36,435 nt of DNA, taken from NCBI GenBank assembly GCA_029263355.1, contig JAJCXQ010000223.1, positions 1 through 36,435 of the forward strand. Reading direction: 5' to 3'. The DNA comes from Acidobacteriota bacterium (GTDB taxonomy: Bacteria > Acidobacteriota > Thermoanaerobaculia > Multivoradales > J023). A program made the position numbers and the translations under genes. How positions within the stretch are numbered: the first letter of the stretch is position 1; the number at the start of each line of letters is the position of its first letter. Shown one piece after another: positions 1 through 9,251 of this stretch. Below the pieces are notes generated by a model. It was not told the origin of the DNA and did not search any database. It was given only the letters and a program-made list of their open reading frames with translations.

Positions 1-3000
1 CGGAAACGGTGTCAGTTGCATTGCCGTCATCATGCCATTGTCCTCGTGCTGCAAGATGTGACAATGGTGAACGGCAATGCCGACGTAGTCCGGAAAGCGC
101 GCCCGAAACAAGATCCGGCCGTTGTTGCGCGGAATCCACAAGGTATCCATCCACCGTGGCTCGGACAGGATGTTGACCAGATTGCCGTTCTCGTCAGGGA
201 TCTCGATTCGCAACACCCAAAACGGATTCTGGTGGATGTGGAAGGGGTGATCGATGGCCCGGGACACGACGCGAAAGTCAGGGATACCACTCTCGGTGTC
301 GAGGTTTCCACATTTCCAAAACTCATCCTGTCCCTGACGCCGAGTGATCGGATACGACTGGTAGTGGCCGCGAAACTGTCCGGGCTGCGGATGTTTGGCG
401 TTGCCTGCCTTAGAGGTGTCGGTATAACCCCACAAGGTCTGTGAGGTGTTGTAAACCGCCCACTCTTCGCAGGTGTTGACCAGCACAAAGGGGCGCTCGG
501 GATCACCGGGGTTGAACTTGCGACCTCGCACATGATGATCATGGTCCTCGTGCCCTGCTGGCGGCTGCGTGCCGTGGTTGATGCCCATGGTGCGGGTACG
601 TGGCGCCAGCAATACGGCGATGTCGGACTTTGACGGTTTCTTGGGCGCTGGCACCGCATTACCGTGCTCGTCGACCCACATATACCGCAGATCCCGTAGC
701 TCAGGTCCGTTTGGGGTACGCCGATTCTTGCCTTCGATGTACTCCTTGAACGCTTCGCAAGACGGATCGTCCGGATCGGTAGTGACCAAGGGTAAGCCCT
801 CATTGCCCCAGCCCGAGTAGTAGGAGACCCGCGTGCGGTACTGCCCGTCGTTGCCTGCACCACCGTTCCGGATTGCCAACTCATCGTCGGTGATCGGATG
901 CAGATAAGGCAGAACTTCGTCCGGCAGGCAGTCTTGGATGTCTTTCATGATCCACTCGAACGTCTGATCGATCGGGACATTGCGGGGACGATCGTTCACA
1001 CCGTCGACCAATTCATCGTCCACCACCACGATGTGGGCAACGATGATGTCGCTCGGCCCCGGGCTCGGATTGGGGCAGTTGACGGATTCCTGCAGACTGA
1101 AGACCGGCGTATCGGCATGGATTGCAACCGCCTTCGCCAACACCGTGTAGATGTCGCCACATTTGGCGTCCGGCGGCAATTGGAAAAAGAGGTCGGTACG
1201 GTTCGCCGGCCCCATGTAAAACTCGTTGGGACGCACCCAGGCGTTGCGGATGGTGTCGGCGTTCTTGAAGATGTTCTCGACGGTGCGTAGCTTGTGAGCG
1301 TTGGGAGTGTTGACCGGGACCTCGTTGCCGTCGGCATCCCGACACATCGGTTTGACCGCGCCACCAAGCAGATCGGCGGGAATTGTCGGCGCCGGATCGC
1401 CAGGACCCGGCGCTGGGCAGTGATAAACCTGCTTGGCGAGATCCTTGATGTAGTACTCCGGTACCTGCTTGCCGCCCTTCTCCACCGTCCGCACCAAGGT
1501 GATGCCGTCGATCGCAAGTTGGAAGAGATGGCATTTGGCGGCTTCCAACTCGGCGGGAGTCACCGGCTTCAGAATCGGGGTGTTGTCAGGGCCAACTTTG
1601 ACCAACATGTTGATCGGCACCGCCTGCTCGGGTCGCGGCACATCAGCCTCGGCAACCGTCGAAGCGAACCCGGTGGTGACGATGTCGAAATGTCCCTTGA
1701 CCACCATGAACCGTTTGTAGCCGCGGCCGTCGACGCTACCGTTGAGCACCCGCCAGCGTTCGACGGCGCCGCGTCGCATGTTGATGACGCCGGCCTTTTC
1801 GCTGCCGTTGACGGTCGGCGTCGGCACCTTCTTGAGCCGTGACTTGGGCGCCGCGTCGGGATCACCTTCGGTGTTGGTGGGGAATACTCGCTGCATGAAC
1901 ATCACCCGTTCGCGGTAGTCCCAGGGCCCGGTCTTGATCGTCAGATTGGGATTTGGCGTACCGGTCAGCCGACAGTTGATGTTGTCGTCCTCCGCACCTT
2001 CGATGATCAGGTATCCGGCCATGCCGCTCGACACCTGGATGTCGGTAGCGCCGTGGGCGTGGGGGTGGTACCAGAAGGTGCCCGGCGGATGGGGTTGATT
2101 GGGGTCCCCCATCACGTTGCCAAGGCGGAATTCGTAGTCGGCTTCGCCGACAATTTCGTCGTCACGGATGAAGAAGGTCTGCTCGCGCCGCCGCAGGAAC
2201 CGACACGCCGACGCCGGATCGACCGGATCGGAGCCGCTGGCGCATTCGGAGGCCTCGACCACCGAGCCGCCACACGTTTTGCACACCGGCGTTGAGCTCG
2301 GAGTGTTGCAGATGCAGCGCTCCCCGGGCTCACCCATCACCGCCCGCTCGCGCCGCTTGAAATCTCCTTGACTGAGCACTCGCAGAATGACGTTGTCCGA
2401 GTTGGTGCCGTCCGGATTCTTGTCGGGACGCACGTGTAAGCCATGGGTGTGGAGATTAACAACGTGCGCCGAATGTAGACCATTGGCGTGCTCACCGAGG
2501 CAGAAATCGAACCGGTGCTGCCCCCGCTTCTTGCCCTTGGCGATGACCTGCTCTTCGAGCTCCTGTTGTGGACTCGGCTTCGATTCGTCGTTGGACTCGC
2601 ACGTTGTGACCGGCAAAGCTTTGAGATCGCAGACGTTCACCGGGCCGTCACACGGAGTCTCACCCGGCGGTCGCGCCACCTTGGGCGGCTTCGAGCCTTT
2701 GGCCAGCGGTAGATCACCAAGATCCGGAAACGGCCCGACAAAGTTCTCACCAAAGTCTTCACTGAGCAGGTTGCGCAGCTTCACGGCCAGGGTCTCGTCA
2801 CCGCGCATGCGGATCGTCGGGCCGGGGGTATTGCCGCCAAAGCTGAAGAAAACCGAACCGGGGTTACCGAGCCCAACCTCGATGCCAGGATTCTGGTTGA
2901 CCACCACATTGAGGTCGAGTTGCTGGCCCGGCCAGTCGCTGGGTCGCCACACCCAAGGCTCGTTCCAATTTTCGAGCACACCCTTGACGTCGGGAACTTG

Positions 3001-3228
3001 GCACTCCAAAGGAGGAGGCTTCGGAAATTGCCCTTTGCAGTCCGCCTTCCCAGCAGGCTTGGGCACCGTCTCGGCCGCAGGTTGCGCGACCACCGGCCCT
3101 ACCCCAGCGGCAGCAGCCGCTCCGCCCAACAGCCCAACTTGAAGAAATTTGCGGCGTTCCATTCCTGGCTGCCGGTCGACAATGGGTTCGGTCGCGGGTC
3201 CGTCGTCGCGTTGTCCCTGCTTCGCCAT
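1..3228 (-). CDS. Large Tat-exported multicopper oxidase (C-terminus off window)
   Basis: The frame is open without a stop from ATG 3228 to the window edge, 1076 codons. All four copper motifs are present: HTHG (H260, H262), WYHPHAHG (H388, H390, H392), HPFHIH (H994, H997, H999) and HHCHILQHEDNGM (C1056, with an axial Met). Together they make the type 1 copper site and the trinuclear cluster, so it should be an active oxidase that reduces O2 to water. A twin-arginine signal, ERRKFLQ, sits at about residues 24-30 before an Ala/Gly-rich hydrophobic stretch, so export of the folded enzyme by Tat is likely. GGAG lies 8 nt before the ATG; an in-frame ATG at residue 23 is an alternative start. At over 1070 residues it is about twice the size of CueO or CotA types, with a Cys-rich insert near residues 310-340. 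The substrate (metal, phenol or bilirubin-like) cannot be told. Confidence 0.93.
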   Translation of the reverse strand, partial: MAKQGQRDDGPATEPIVDRQPGMERRKFLQVGLLGGAAAAAGVGPVVAQPAAETVPKPAGKADCKGQFPKPPPLECQVPDVKGVLENWNEPWVWRPSDWPGQQLDLNVVVNQNPGIEVGLGNPGSVFFSFGGNTPGPTIRMRGDETLAVKLRNLLSEDFGENFVGPFPDLGDLPLAKGSKPPKVARPPGETPCDGPVNVCDLKALPVTTCESNDESKPSPQQELEEQVIAKGKKRGQHRFDFCLGEHANGLHSAHVVNLHTHGLHVRPDKNPDGTNSDNVILRVLSQGDFKRRERAVMGEPGERCICNTPSSTPVCKTCGGSVVEASECASGSDPVDPASACRFLRRREQTFFIRDDEIVGEADYEFRLGNVMGDPNQPHPPGTFWYHPHAHGATDIQVSSGMAGYLIIEGAEDDNINCRLTGTPNPNLTIKTGPWDYRERVMFMQRVFPTNTEGDPDAAPKSRLKKVPTPTVNGSEKAGVINMRRGAVERWRVLNGSVDGRGYKRFMVVKGHFDIVTTGFASTVAEADVPRPEQAVPINMLVKVGPDNTPILKPVTPAELEAAKCHLFQLAIDGITLVRTVEKGGKQVPEYYIKDLAKQVYHCPAPGPGDPAPTIPADLLGGAVKPMCRDADGNEVPVNTPNAHKLRTVENIFKNADTIRNAWVRPNEFYMGPANRTDLFFQLPPDAKCGDIYTVLAKAVAIHADTPVFSLQESVNCPNPSPGPSDIIVAHIVVVDDELVDGVNDRPRNVPIDQTFEWIMKDIQDCLPDEVLPYLHPITDDELAIRNGGAGNDGQYRTRVSYYSGWGNEGLPLVTTDPDDPSCEAFKEYIEGKNRRTPNGPELRDLRYMWVDEHGNAVPAPKKPSKSDIAVLLAPRTRTMGINHGTQPPAGHEDHDHHVRGRKFNPGDPERPFVLVNTCEEWAVYNTSQTLWGYTDTSKAGNAKHPQPGQFRGHYQSYPITRRQGQDEFWKCGNLDTESGIPDFRVVSRAIDHPFHIHQNPFWVLRIEIPDENGNLVNILSEPRWMDTLWIPRNNGRILFRARFPDYVGIAVHHCHILQHEDNGMMTAMQLTPFP

Positions 3229-3400
3229 CACACGTTCTCCTCGTGTCTCGGCGGCCGGCTATCGCAAGCCGTCGCCACCCGGGTCATCGTGTTGTTGTCG
3301 TGCATCGATCTGCCACCAAATATACACGAGCACCAGAGTGCCCAGGCCGACTCAACACGGGATGCCGGAGCCCTGTGGGCGACTAAGACTCCCCGACCAC

Positions 3401-3454
3401 GCGGTGTCAACGCGTTTGTCGGCCAACCATTGGACTGACACCGCGTGTCAACGC
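3401..3454. repeat. 9-bp inverted repeat with overlapping 10-bp direct repeat
   Basis: GCGGTGTCA at 3401-3409 is matched by its perfect reverse complement TGACACCGC at 3436-3444, with 26 nt between. GTGTCAACGC also occurs directly at 3404-3413 and 3445-3454. It lies 170-225 bp upstream of the oxidase start, so it could be an operator, or it could belong to the mobile relic beside it. Confidence 0.4.
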
Positions 3455-3497
3455 TTGTCTTGGCGTTGAGCTCCGTTACCAACCACGCGCTCCGCGA

Positions 3498-3725
3498 TTC
3501 AAGTCAGACTCGTCCAGTTGGGTCAATCACGAAAAACCCGGCGATCGGTTTGCATGGCAAACGGGTTATGGCGCATTCACCGTGAGTCAATCGCAGGTGG
3601 AGAATGTTGCCCATTACATACGAACGCAAGAGGAACACCATAGAGAGTGGTCATTCCAAACGGAATTCCTCAACTTGCTGAAGAAACACGATGTCGAGTT
3701 CGACGAACGTTATCTTTGGGACTGA
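3498..3725 (+). pseudogene. C-terminal relic of a REP-associated (IS200-like) transposase
   Basis: Reading from TTC 3498 to TGA 3723-3725 gives about 75 codons with the characteristic tail of REP-associated tyrosine transposases of the IS200/IS605 superfamily: SSSWVN, then FAWQTGYGAFTVS, then EEHHREWSFQTEFL, ending in DERYLWD. The N-terminal half, which carries the HUH motif, is absent: the preceding 70 bp do not continue the homology in any frame, and no start codon is present. The relic is therefore inactive. Palindromes of the kind such enzymes act on follow 20 bp downstream. Assignment rests on recalled family motifs; the match over the last 60 codons is strong. Confidence 0.82.
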
Positions 3726-3745
3726 CGATCCAAATAGAAGTGGTT

Positions 3746-3856
3746 CCGCCCTTTCAGGGCGGGAGATCTTGGGGCCGTTTATCCCGGGGCTCACGCCACG
3801 TCGCTTATGCTCCGCGACGCCAGCCCCGGGCTATACGATCGAGCCCCTTCGGGGCT
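3746..3856. repeat. Cluster of three REP-like palindromes
   Basis: Three hairpins follow one another. Positions 3746-3762 form a 7-bp stem (CCGCCCT/AGGGCGG). Positions 3783-3830 form a 9-bp outer stem (CCCGGGGCT/AGCCCCGGG) enclosing a 6-bp inner stem (CGTCGC/GCGACG at 3799-3804 and 3814-3819). Positions 3842-3856 form a 6-bp stem (AGCCCC/GGGGCT). Their position just downstream of a transposase relic suggests a REP/BIME-type element. They could also act as a bidirectional terminator for the exporter operon that ends at 4129. Confidence 0.65.
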
Positions 3857-4128
3857 GGCATCACGGCAGCGATCGGACACCACGAGAAAGAAACATGCAG
3901 AGGCAGCGCTACAAGAATCGAAGACAAGAAGAGCTGCAGAACAAAGCGGCTGCACTGGATGCCACAGTCGTATCTATCGTCCGCGGCGAGCGTAGGTTTT
4001 TTAAGTTCAGCGGTCGTCAATAGCCGCCCCATGGACACCCGTGCGCCACGAAACGTTATTAGCGTAGTCTTTTCGTTTCGTTGATCGTCGAAGGCCAATA
4101 CACGAGCATCAGAGCCCGCGACCCAGCA

Positions 4129-6351
4129 TCAGGGGTGAGCGATCACCAACAAAGTCGGCGCGCGACGCAGGGCGCAGCCCAAAGCGAGTTGAAAGTTCTC
4201 CGGGTCGAGGGCAGCGAAACTTTCGTCCAGGATCACGATGTCGGCGCCTTGCAACAAGGCGCGGGCCATGAATAGGCGGCTGCGCTCACCGTGCGACAGC
4301 TGCCACCCCGTCTCCCCTACCACTTGTAGCAGGCCGGCCGGCATGCGCTGCAAGAGCTCGCCGAGGCCAAGCTCCTGGCACACTTTTGAGGCTTCGACCA
4401 TATCCTCACGGCGCGGTGGCCAGCCTCGCCCCATCAGTAGGTTGAAGGCGAAGGTTTCGGTGAAGACGTGATTCTCGTGAAATTGCGGCGCCGCGACGAC
4501 GTGACGTCGCCAGACTTCGGCGGGCACGGTGTGCGGGTCCAAACCGCCAAGTAACAATAAGCCTGAGTCTGGGCTTCGTAAACGAGTCAACAGGCCAGCA
4601 AGGGTACTTTTACCACCTCCCGAGGGTCCCTCGATCAACACCCGATCGCCGGCATAAAGCTCGAGTTGACATCCGTCGAGGACCGGACGGGCGCGCCCGG
4701 GATAGCGATAGACCAGATCCTGCGCTTCGAGAACTTTACCGCCGCGCTCTGCCGGATCTTGCGGACGCGGAGGTAACTTCAACGCCACCCCGCCCGCTGC
4801 TGCTGAGCCCACAGCATCAGCTTTTGCCGCAGCATGGAAAATCGGCCCAGCTTGCTGCCAACTGATCCAGGCGCCAGAGAGGTAGGAGAAGCCGCGGGTG
4901 AGCTTGCTGAAGGCGCGGTAACCCAACAGCACCCCACCGACACTGAGCGCCATCGCCGCCACCGACGCACCGCCGGCGACGAAGGCCGGCAACAGGCCGA
5001 CAATGCCGACCAGGATCCAAGCAAAAGCCGAGGCCGCCAACAAAGCGCGCAGCCAGTCCGTCCGTCGCGACGATCTCAGGTAAGTCTCCAAAAGGTGATC
5101 TTCCCTTTGATGCCAATCCTCCCGCCGCTCCTGGGTCAGACGGGTGCGGTGACCAACCAGGCTCTCGACCAAGTCGTGGGTCATGGCGAGCCGGTCGTCG
5201 GTCCATTGCTGGCGCCGGACCAGATAACGCCAACCGATGGCGGTGACCACCACGAGCCACAGGATCAACAGCAGCAGGTGGAACCCACCCATTGCCCCGC
5301 GCGTCAGCACCCAGCCCGATATCGCCACCTCGAGTCCACCGAGGATCGCCAGGAAACCACCGAGCAGCGCATGGGTCTGCAATGCCTCGGACTCGATCAC
5401 TCGACCGAGCAATTGCCCAGCGCCGTGGCGTCGAATCTCGTCAGGCTCCAGACGCAGCGCCCCCTGTAACAGCCGACGCTTGAGCAGGGTTCCAACCCCA
5501 GCGGCGATCCTCGCTTCCGTCCATAGGGACGCTTGCTGTGGCAGCACCGACGTCAACAGCAGGAGCGCCCAGGCGAGCAGCCAATCGCGAGAGAGATGAC
5601 CACTGAGAGCGCCTTGACCCAGCACCCACCAGGAGGCAAGCATCAAGCCGTAAGCGATGACATAGAGGCCCAAAAACCGCGCCAGGGCACGGGTCATGCC
5701 GGCTGCCACCAGCTGCTGTAGGAACGGCGCTCCGGGAGGTCGGCGCAGCAGCCAGCCTTCGCCGATCCGGGCCCGACGCAGTCGTTCGCGCAACAAGGCT
5801 TGGCGGGCGCGAGCAGCGCGCCGCGGTGCGATCCCGACGCTGGCCTGTAGCTGCTCGAGCAAGCGGTCGACCCGGGGCTCAACCGGCGCCTCGATTTCCC
5901 GGCACAACCAGTCTCTGACATCGCGTACCGAAACCCGGCGCAGCGCCAGATCGGGGCTCAAAACACCGACCCGACGACCCCGCAGGCCGAGGATCGCCAG
6001 CAAACGGTACTTGACCTTCGAATCGCCACCTTCGCCGGCCGTCGGCACCGCGACTTTCAACACAGCCGGGCCACAACCGAGCACCAGAGTTTCGACCTCA
6101 CCATGCGGTGTTTCGATCGCCTCCACCTCCAGACCGAGGCGATCGCTGACCCTGGTGATCCGTGACTCGAGATCCAGACTCGTCATCGGATCGGTGTCCG
6201 AACTGCTGCTCCCAGGCGCGGCCAGCTCGTCGCCGGCTGGGTGCCCGAGACGCGCCAGACCACTCTCACGGGCGAGCAGCTCGAGAGCCTCATCAACCCG
6301 CTCCAAGGGCCAAGTCAGCCGCTCCAACATGGCGCCGTCGACGTCAGGCAT
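4129..6351 (-). CDS. ABC transporter, NHLM type, second (non-peptidase) subunit
   Basis: A 740-residue transmembrane ABC exporter half-molecule. The N-terminal ~230 residues are a soluble region without C39 catalytic residues. Hydrophobic helices follow at about residues 230-540, then a nucleotide-binding domain with Walker A GPSGGGKST (about residue 580), signature LSHGE instead of the usual LSGGQ, Walker B IVILDES and H-loop VIAH. The protein ends two residues after the H-loop His, so the usual C-terminal tail is missing. ATG 6351 is chosen because it overlaps the upstream stop (ATGCCTGA), giving translational coupling; the frame stays open to 6408. With the peptidase-ABC and HlyD genes upstream it fits the second ABC protein of NHLM-type bacteriocin exporters. 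The altered signature may mean unequal ATP sites in a heterodimer. Confidence 0.85.
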   Translation of the reverse strand: MPDVDGAMLERLTWPLERVDEALELLARESGLARLGHPAGDELAAPGSSSSDTDPMTSLDLESRITRVSDRLGLEVEAIETPHGEVETLVLGCGPAVLKVAVPTAGEGGDSKVKYRLLAILGLRGRRVGVLSPDLALRRVSVRDVRDWLCREIEAPVEPRVDRLLEQLQASVGIAPRRAARARQALLRERLRRARIGEGWLLRRPPGAPFLQQLVAAGMTRALARFLGLYVIAYGLMLASWWVLGQGALSGHLSRDWLLAWALLLLTSVLPQQASLWTEARIAAGVGTLLKRRLLQGALRLEPDEIRRHGAGQLLGRVIESEALQTHALLGGFLAILGGLEVAISGWVLTRGAMGGFHLLLLILWLVVVTAIGWRYLVRRQQWTDDRLAMTHDLVESLVGHRTRLTQERREDWHQREDHLLETYLRSSRRTDWLRALLAASAFAWILVGIVGLLPAFVAGGASVAAMALSVGGVLLGYRAFSKLTRGFSYLSGAWISWQQAGPIFHAAAKADAVGSAAAGGVALKLPPRPQDPAERGGKVLEAQDLVYRYPGRARPVLDGCQLELYAGDRVLIEGPSGGGKSTLAGLLTRLRSPDSGLLLLGGLDPHTVPAEVWRRHVVAAPQFHENHVFTETFAFNLLMGRGWPPRREDMVEASKVCQELGLGELLQRMPAGLLQVVGETGWQLSHGERSRLFMARALLQGADIVILDESFAALDPENFQLALGCALRRAPTLLVIAHP

Positions 6352-9232
6352 CAATCGAGTGATCCTCGGACGAGATGGCGTCGCGTCGATCCTTGGAGTC
6401 TGCCTCACCGTCGCCAGCTACTCCGTCGCCAGCCAGCACCCCGTCTGCAATCCGCCACCGTCGCCAGATGGCGCCCTCTGCCAATTCCTGTCGCAGCTCC
6501 GCCTCTGCCGCCAGTAATGCACCGTAACGCGACCCTGGCATCGCCGCCAACTGATCGGGTCGACCGTCTTCAGTGATCCGACCGGCTTCGACGACCAAAA
6601 CGCGATCGAAGTCTCGGGTCTCCACCAGATCATGTGAGATGTAGAACAGAGTACTGTTTGGCCACCACTCGCGGGCTTGCCGCGTCAGCACTTGACGCTG
6701 AGACCGATCCAAGCCGCGAAACGGCTCGTCGAGAATGACCAATCGAGCATCGCGACGTAACAGGGCCCGCGCCAAACGTACCCGCTGGCCTTCACCGCCG
6801 GAAACCAGCGCGCCACCTTCGCCGAGCCAGGTCTGTAGACCTTCGGGCAGCCTTTCGAGCAGACCGCGCAGCTGCGCAGTGTCGATAGCGCCCGCGATCA
6901 ACCCGTCGGCGCGACCTCTGGAGCCGTAACGTAAGTTGGCGAGCAACGGCCGATTCCACAACTGGACCGCCGGGTCGACCCACGCCGTTTGGTGGCGCAA
7001 ATCAGCGAGGCGAGCCGCATCGAGCTCGTTGCCGTCAACCGTCACTCGGCCTGAAGACGCCTCGTGCCACCCCAACAACAGGCCCACCAGGGACGACTTG
7101 CCAGCCCCCGAAACCCCCACCACTGCAACGTGGCTACCGGCGGCGATATCGAGATCAACGCCATCGAGGATCAAGTGGCCACCCGCAACCACCCGAGCGT
7201 CGCGATATCCGATCGCTACCCCGCCTTCAGTCGCCGACTCGGGGTCCGCCGCCAAGTCCGCCTCCAAGTCCGCCGCCAAGCCTGGTTCAACCGACTCAGA
7301 GTCGTCGGATTTATCTAGCCCCAGGGGTTCCAACAACCGTCGCGTCACATTGCGGTAGTGAGGTACCTGGCGACCCACGACACTGAGATTCTCGCCGATC
7401 GTCTGTAGATAGAGCGCCCAATAACCCAAGAGCAAGATCTGCCCGACGCCGTCGCTGGCTGCCAGGTGGCGAAACACCAACCAGATGGCCAACCCATAAC
7501 CGGCCAGCGCCTGGGTGGTGCTCATCCACAACTTAGCGCGCTCACTGCGCAGCAGCGACTGGTGCCAATCCAACAACAGCCCTTCGTGCTCTCGACGCAT
7601 CGCCCGCTCGGCGCCGTGATTACGCGCCGGCACCAAGCCCAACAAGGCGTCGAGGTAGAACCGACTGAGGGCGCCGGCGTGATTACGCACCCGCAGGTCG
7701 GTCTCGGCGAGCAACGGCTGCGAGACAAACGGCACGGCCAACGCCACCGCCATCGCCAACAACGCGACCGGAGCCACCCCCGGGTCGAGCCAGATGATAC
7801 CGGCGGTGGTCAGCAGAGCCTGGAGAACCAACCGCAACGTCACAGCGGCGAGCTCTGGGACTTCATGCAACATATGGGTGTTGTGGCTCCGTTCCGCCAT
7901 GTCGGAGGCCAGCCGGCTGCGAAAGTAGCGATCCGCAAGGCGCGCAGTAGCGGTCAGAAAGCGCTTTCGCAGACGCACCTCCAGGCGACGGCCGAACTGC
8001 AACGCGGACACCGCGGTCGGTATCTCCAGCAGAACTCCCAAAACCAGGAATAGAGTCAAAGCCAGGGCCGCGATCAGGCGCTGCTCGGGTAACACCAACC
8101 GTGCACCGAGATCGATCAAACCGCGGAAGAACAAGACTTGGATGACGGTGGCGACCGTGGCGACGGCGAGTGCAAACACGAAAACCAGCGGCCCCTGCAG
8201 TCCATCTGCGGTCAGCGTCCGCCACAACTCTCGCCCTGGCCTCGAGGTAGGCTCCGCCAAGGCGGCAGCGAGCTCGGGAGACAGCCTGCGAGGAGAGTCA
8301 CTGCCCCCGGGCTCGTCATCGGGCGGCCGTTCCAAGCGGCCCTTGGCCCGTACCATCACCGCGCCCCGCAGCTCGAGCATCGGGCCCATCTCCGGGTGGT
8401 CTTCGATCGGGCGGACGGCCCAGTAGATTTCTGGAATCGCGCTGTCTTTGTTCTCGGCGGCGCTGTCTTTGTTCTCGACCGTGTCCTTGTTTTCGGCCGT
8501 GGCGTCGGACTCGTCGCGGTCACCCTCGGCCTTGGCGGCGTCCCTGGCCTCTTCAGCGACGGCTTCTTCCAACACGCCGCACAGCAGAGCGGTGGCAGCC
8601 TTTCCCTTGGGGACTCCGCCCGAAGACACAATGGACTTCACCATTCGCACCGCCGCATCGAGACGAGCAAGCGGCCGCCAGTCTGGATCTGCCAGCGCAT
8701 CACCGACCAGCTGCGACCGAACGCTGGACTCGAGCTTCAAGGCCCGCATCCTCGCCGACAGGGTCTCGAGGGCTTGATCGGACCCGGCCCAGTCCCGCCA
8801 ACCCGCGGCCGGAACCGGTTGGCGATGGTGGTACACATCCCGCAGCAGGGTGTCGCGTCGCACCCAATGACGACCAACGGCAGGATCCATAACCTGAACC
8901 CAGGGTCCGTGACACCGCCACACCACCACGAAGTGGGTGACGCCGATGGCGTTGGCGACAACCAGAATCGCCGGCAGCGCCTGCGCTGCGGAGAGGAAGA
9001 GATGATCCGGCGGCAGCATGATCTGTTCGGCGTCCAAACCGAGCTGTACCGCAACTTCTTCCATGGTGTCGATCGAGCTGCCATCGACGTCGGTTTGGCA
9101 GGCTTCGCGCAATCGATCGTAGCCAACCTCGATGCCATGCCCGCCGAGCAGGCTCTTGAGCGATGCCGGGCCACAGTCCATGGCCGAGGTCTGGACCACC
9201 TCAGGGGCCAGCAAGTGTCGGGCTTTGCTCAT
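6344..9232 (-). CDS. Peptidase C39 ABC transporter, NHLM-type leader-cleaving exporter
   Basis: A 962-residue exporter that should cleave the leader from a peptide and pump it out. Residues 1-140 form a C39 cysteine peptidase with Q14, C20 (in MDCGPA), H100 (in THFVVVW) and D116 (in DP) all present. Residues ~150-350 are an unusual insert with an Asn/Lys/Asp/Glu repeat. Transmembrane helices lie at ~355-640 and the ATPase domain at ~690-960: Walker A GVSGAGKSS, signature VSGGE, Walker B RLVILDEP, H-loop ISHD. The frame is open to 9313, but ATG 9232 directly precedes the conserved peptidase start and lies outside the HlyD gene; TTG 9244, behind GAGGGA, is an alternative. It starts 20 bp after the HlyD stop and overlaps the next gene by 8 bp, forming one operon. 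No substrate gene is seen. Confidence 0.9.
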   Translation of the reverse strand: MSKARHLLAPEVVQTSAMDCGPASLKSLLGGHGIEVGYDRLREACQTDVDGSSIDTMEEVAVQLGLDAEQIMLPPDHLFLSAAQALPAILVVANAIGVTHFVVVWRCHGPWVQVMDPAVGRHWVRRDTLLRDVYHHRQPVPAAGWRDWAGSDQALETLSARMRALKLESSVRSQLVGDALADPDWRPLARLDAAVRMVKSIVSSGGVPKGKAATALLCGVLEEAVAEEARDAAKAEGDRDESDATAENKDTVENKDSAAENKDSAIPEIYWAVRPIEDHPEMGPMLELRGAVMVRAKGRLERPPDDEPGGSDSPRRLSPELAAALAEPTSRPGRELWRTLTADGLQGPLVFVFALAVATVATVIQVLFFRGLIDLGARLVLPEQRLIAALALTLFLVLGVLLEIPTAVSALQFGRRLEVRLRKRFLTATARLADRYFRSRLASDMAERSHNTHMLHEVPELAAVTLRLVLQALLTTAGIIWLDPGVAPVALLAMAVALAVPFVSQPLLAETDLRVRNHAGALSRFYLDALLGLVPARNHGAERAMRREHEGLLLDWHQSLLRSERAKLWMSTTQALAGYGLAIWLVFRHLAASDGVGQILLLGYWALYLQTIGENLSVVGRQVPHYRNVTRRLLEPLGLDKSDDSESVEPGLAADLEADLAADPESATEGGVAIGYRDARVVAGGHLILDGVDLDIAAGSHVAVVGVSGAGKSSLVGLLLGWHEASSGRVTVDGNELDAARLADLRHQTAWVDPAVQLWNRPLLANLRYGSRGRADGLIAGAIDTAQLRGLLERLPEGLQTWLGEGGALVSGGEGQRVRLARALLRRDARLVILDEPFRGLDRSQRQVLTRQAREWWPNSTLFYISHDLVETRDFDRVLVVEAGRITEDGRPDQLAAMPGSRYGALLAAEAELRQELAEGAIWRRWRIADGVLAGDGVAGDGEADSKDRRDAISSEDHSIDA

Positions 9233-9251
9233 GCCGGATTCAAGGATTCCC

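Larger units (their letters stand above)
3229..4128. other. Gene-poor gap with transposase relic and palindromes
   Basis: No intact gene is supported in this 900-bp stretch between two minus-strand transcription units. It holds the transposase relic at 3498-3725, three hairpins at 3746-3856, and an inverted/direct repeat at 3401-3454 upstream of the oxidase gene. Short open frames at 3805-4098 (minus) and 3691-4023 (plus) run through the palindromes and resemble no family I know. Confidence 0.6.

Noticed and set aside
3805..4098. 97-residue minus-strand ORF just after the exporter, considered as its precursor peptide
   Set aside because: It starts with TTG, has no Shine-Dalgarno sequence or GG leader, and its end runs through the palindromes.
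3321..4116. Similar 16-mers (TACACGAGCA[CT]CAGAG) at about 3321 and 4101 as ends of a mobile element
   Set aside because: Only one short imperfect match, direct not inverted, with no enzyme gene between them that fits.
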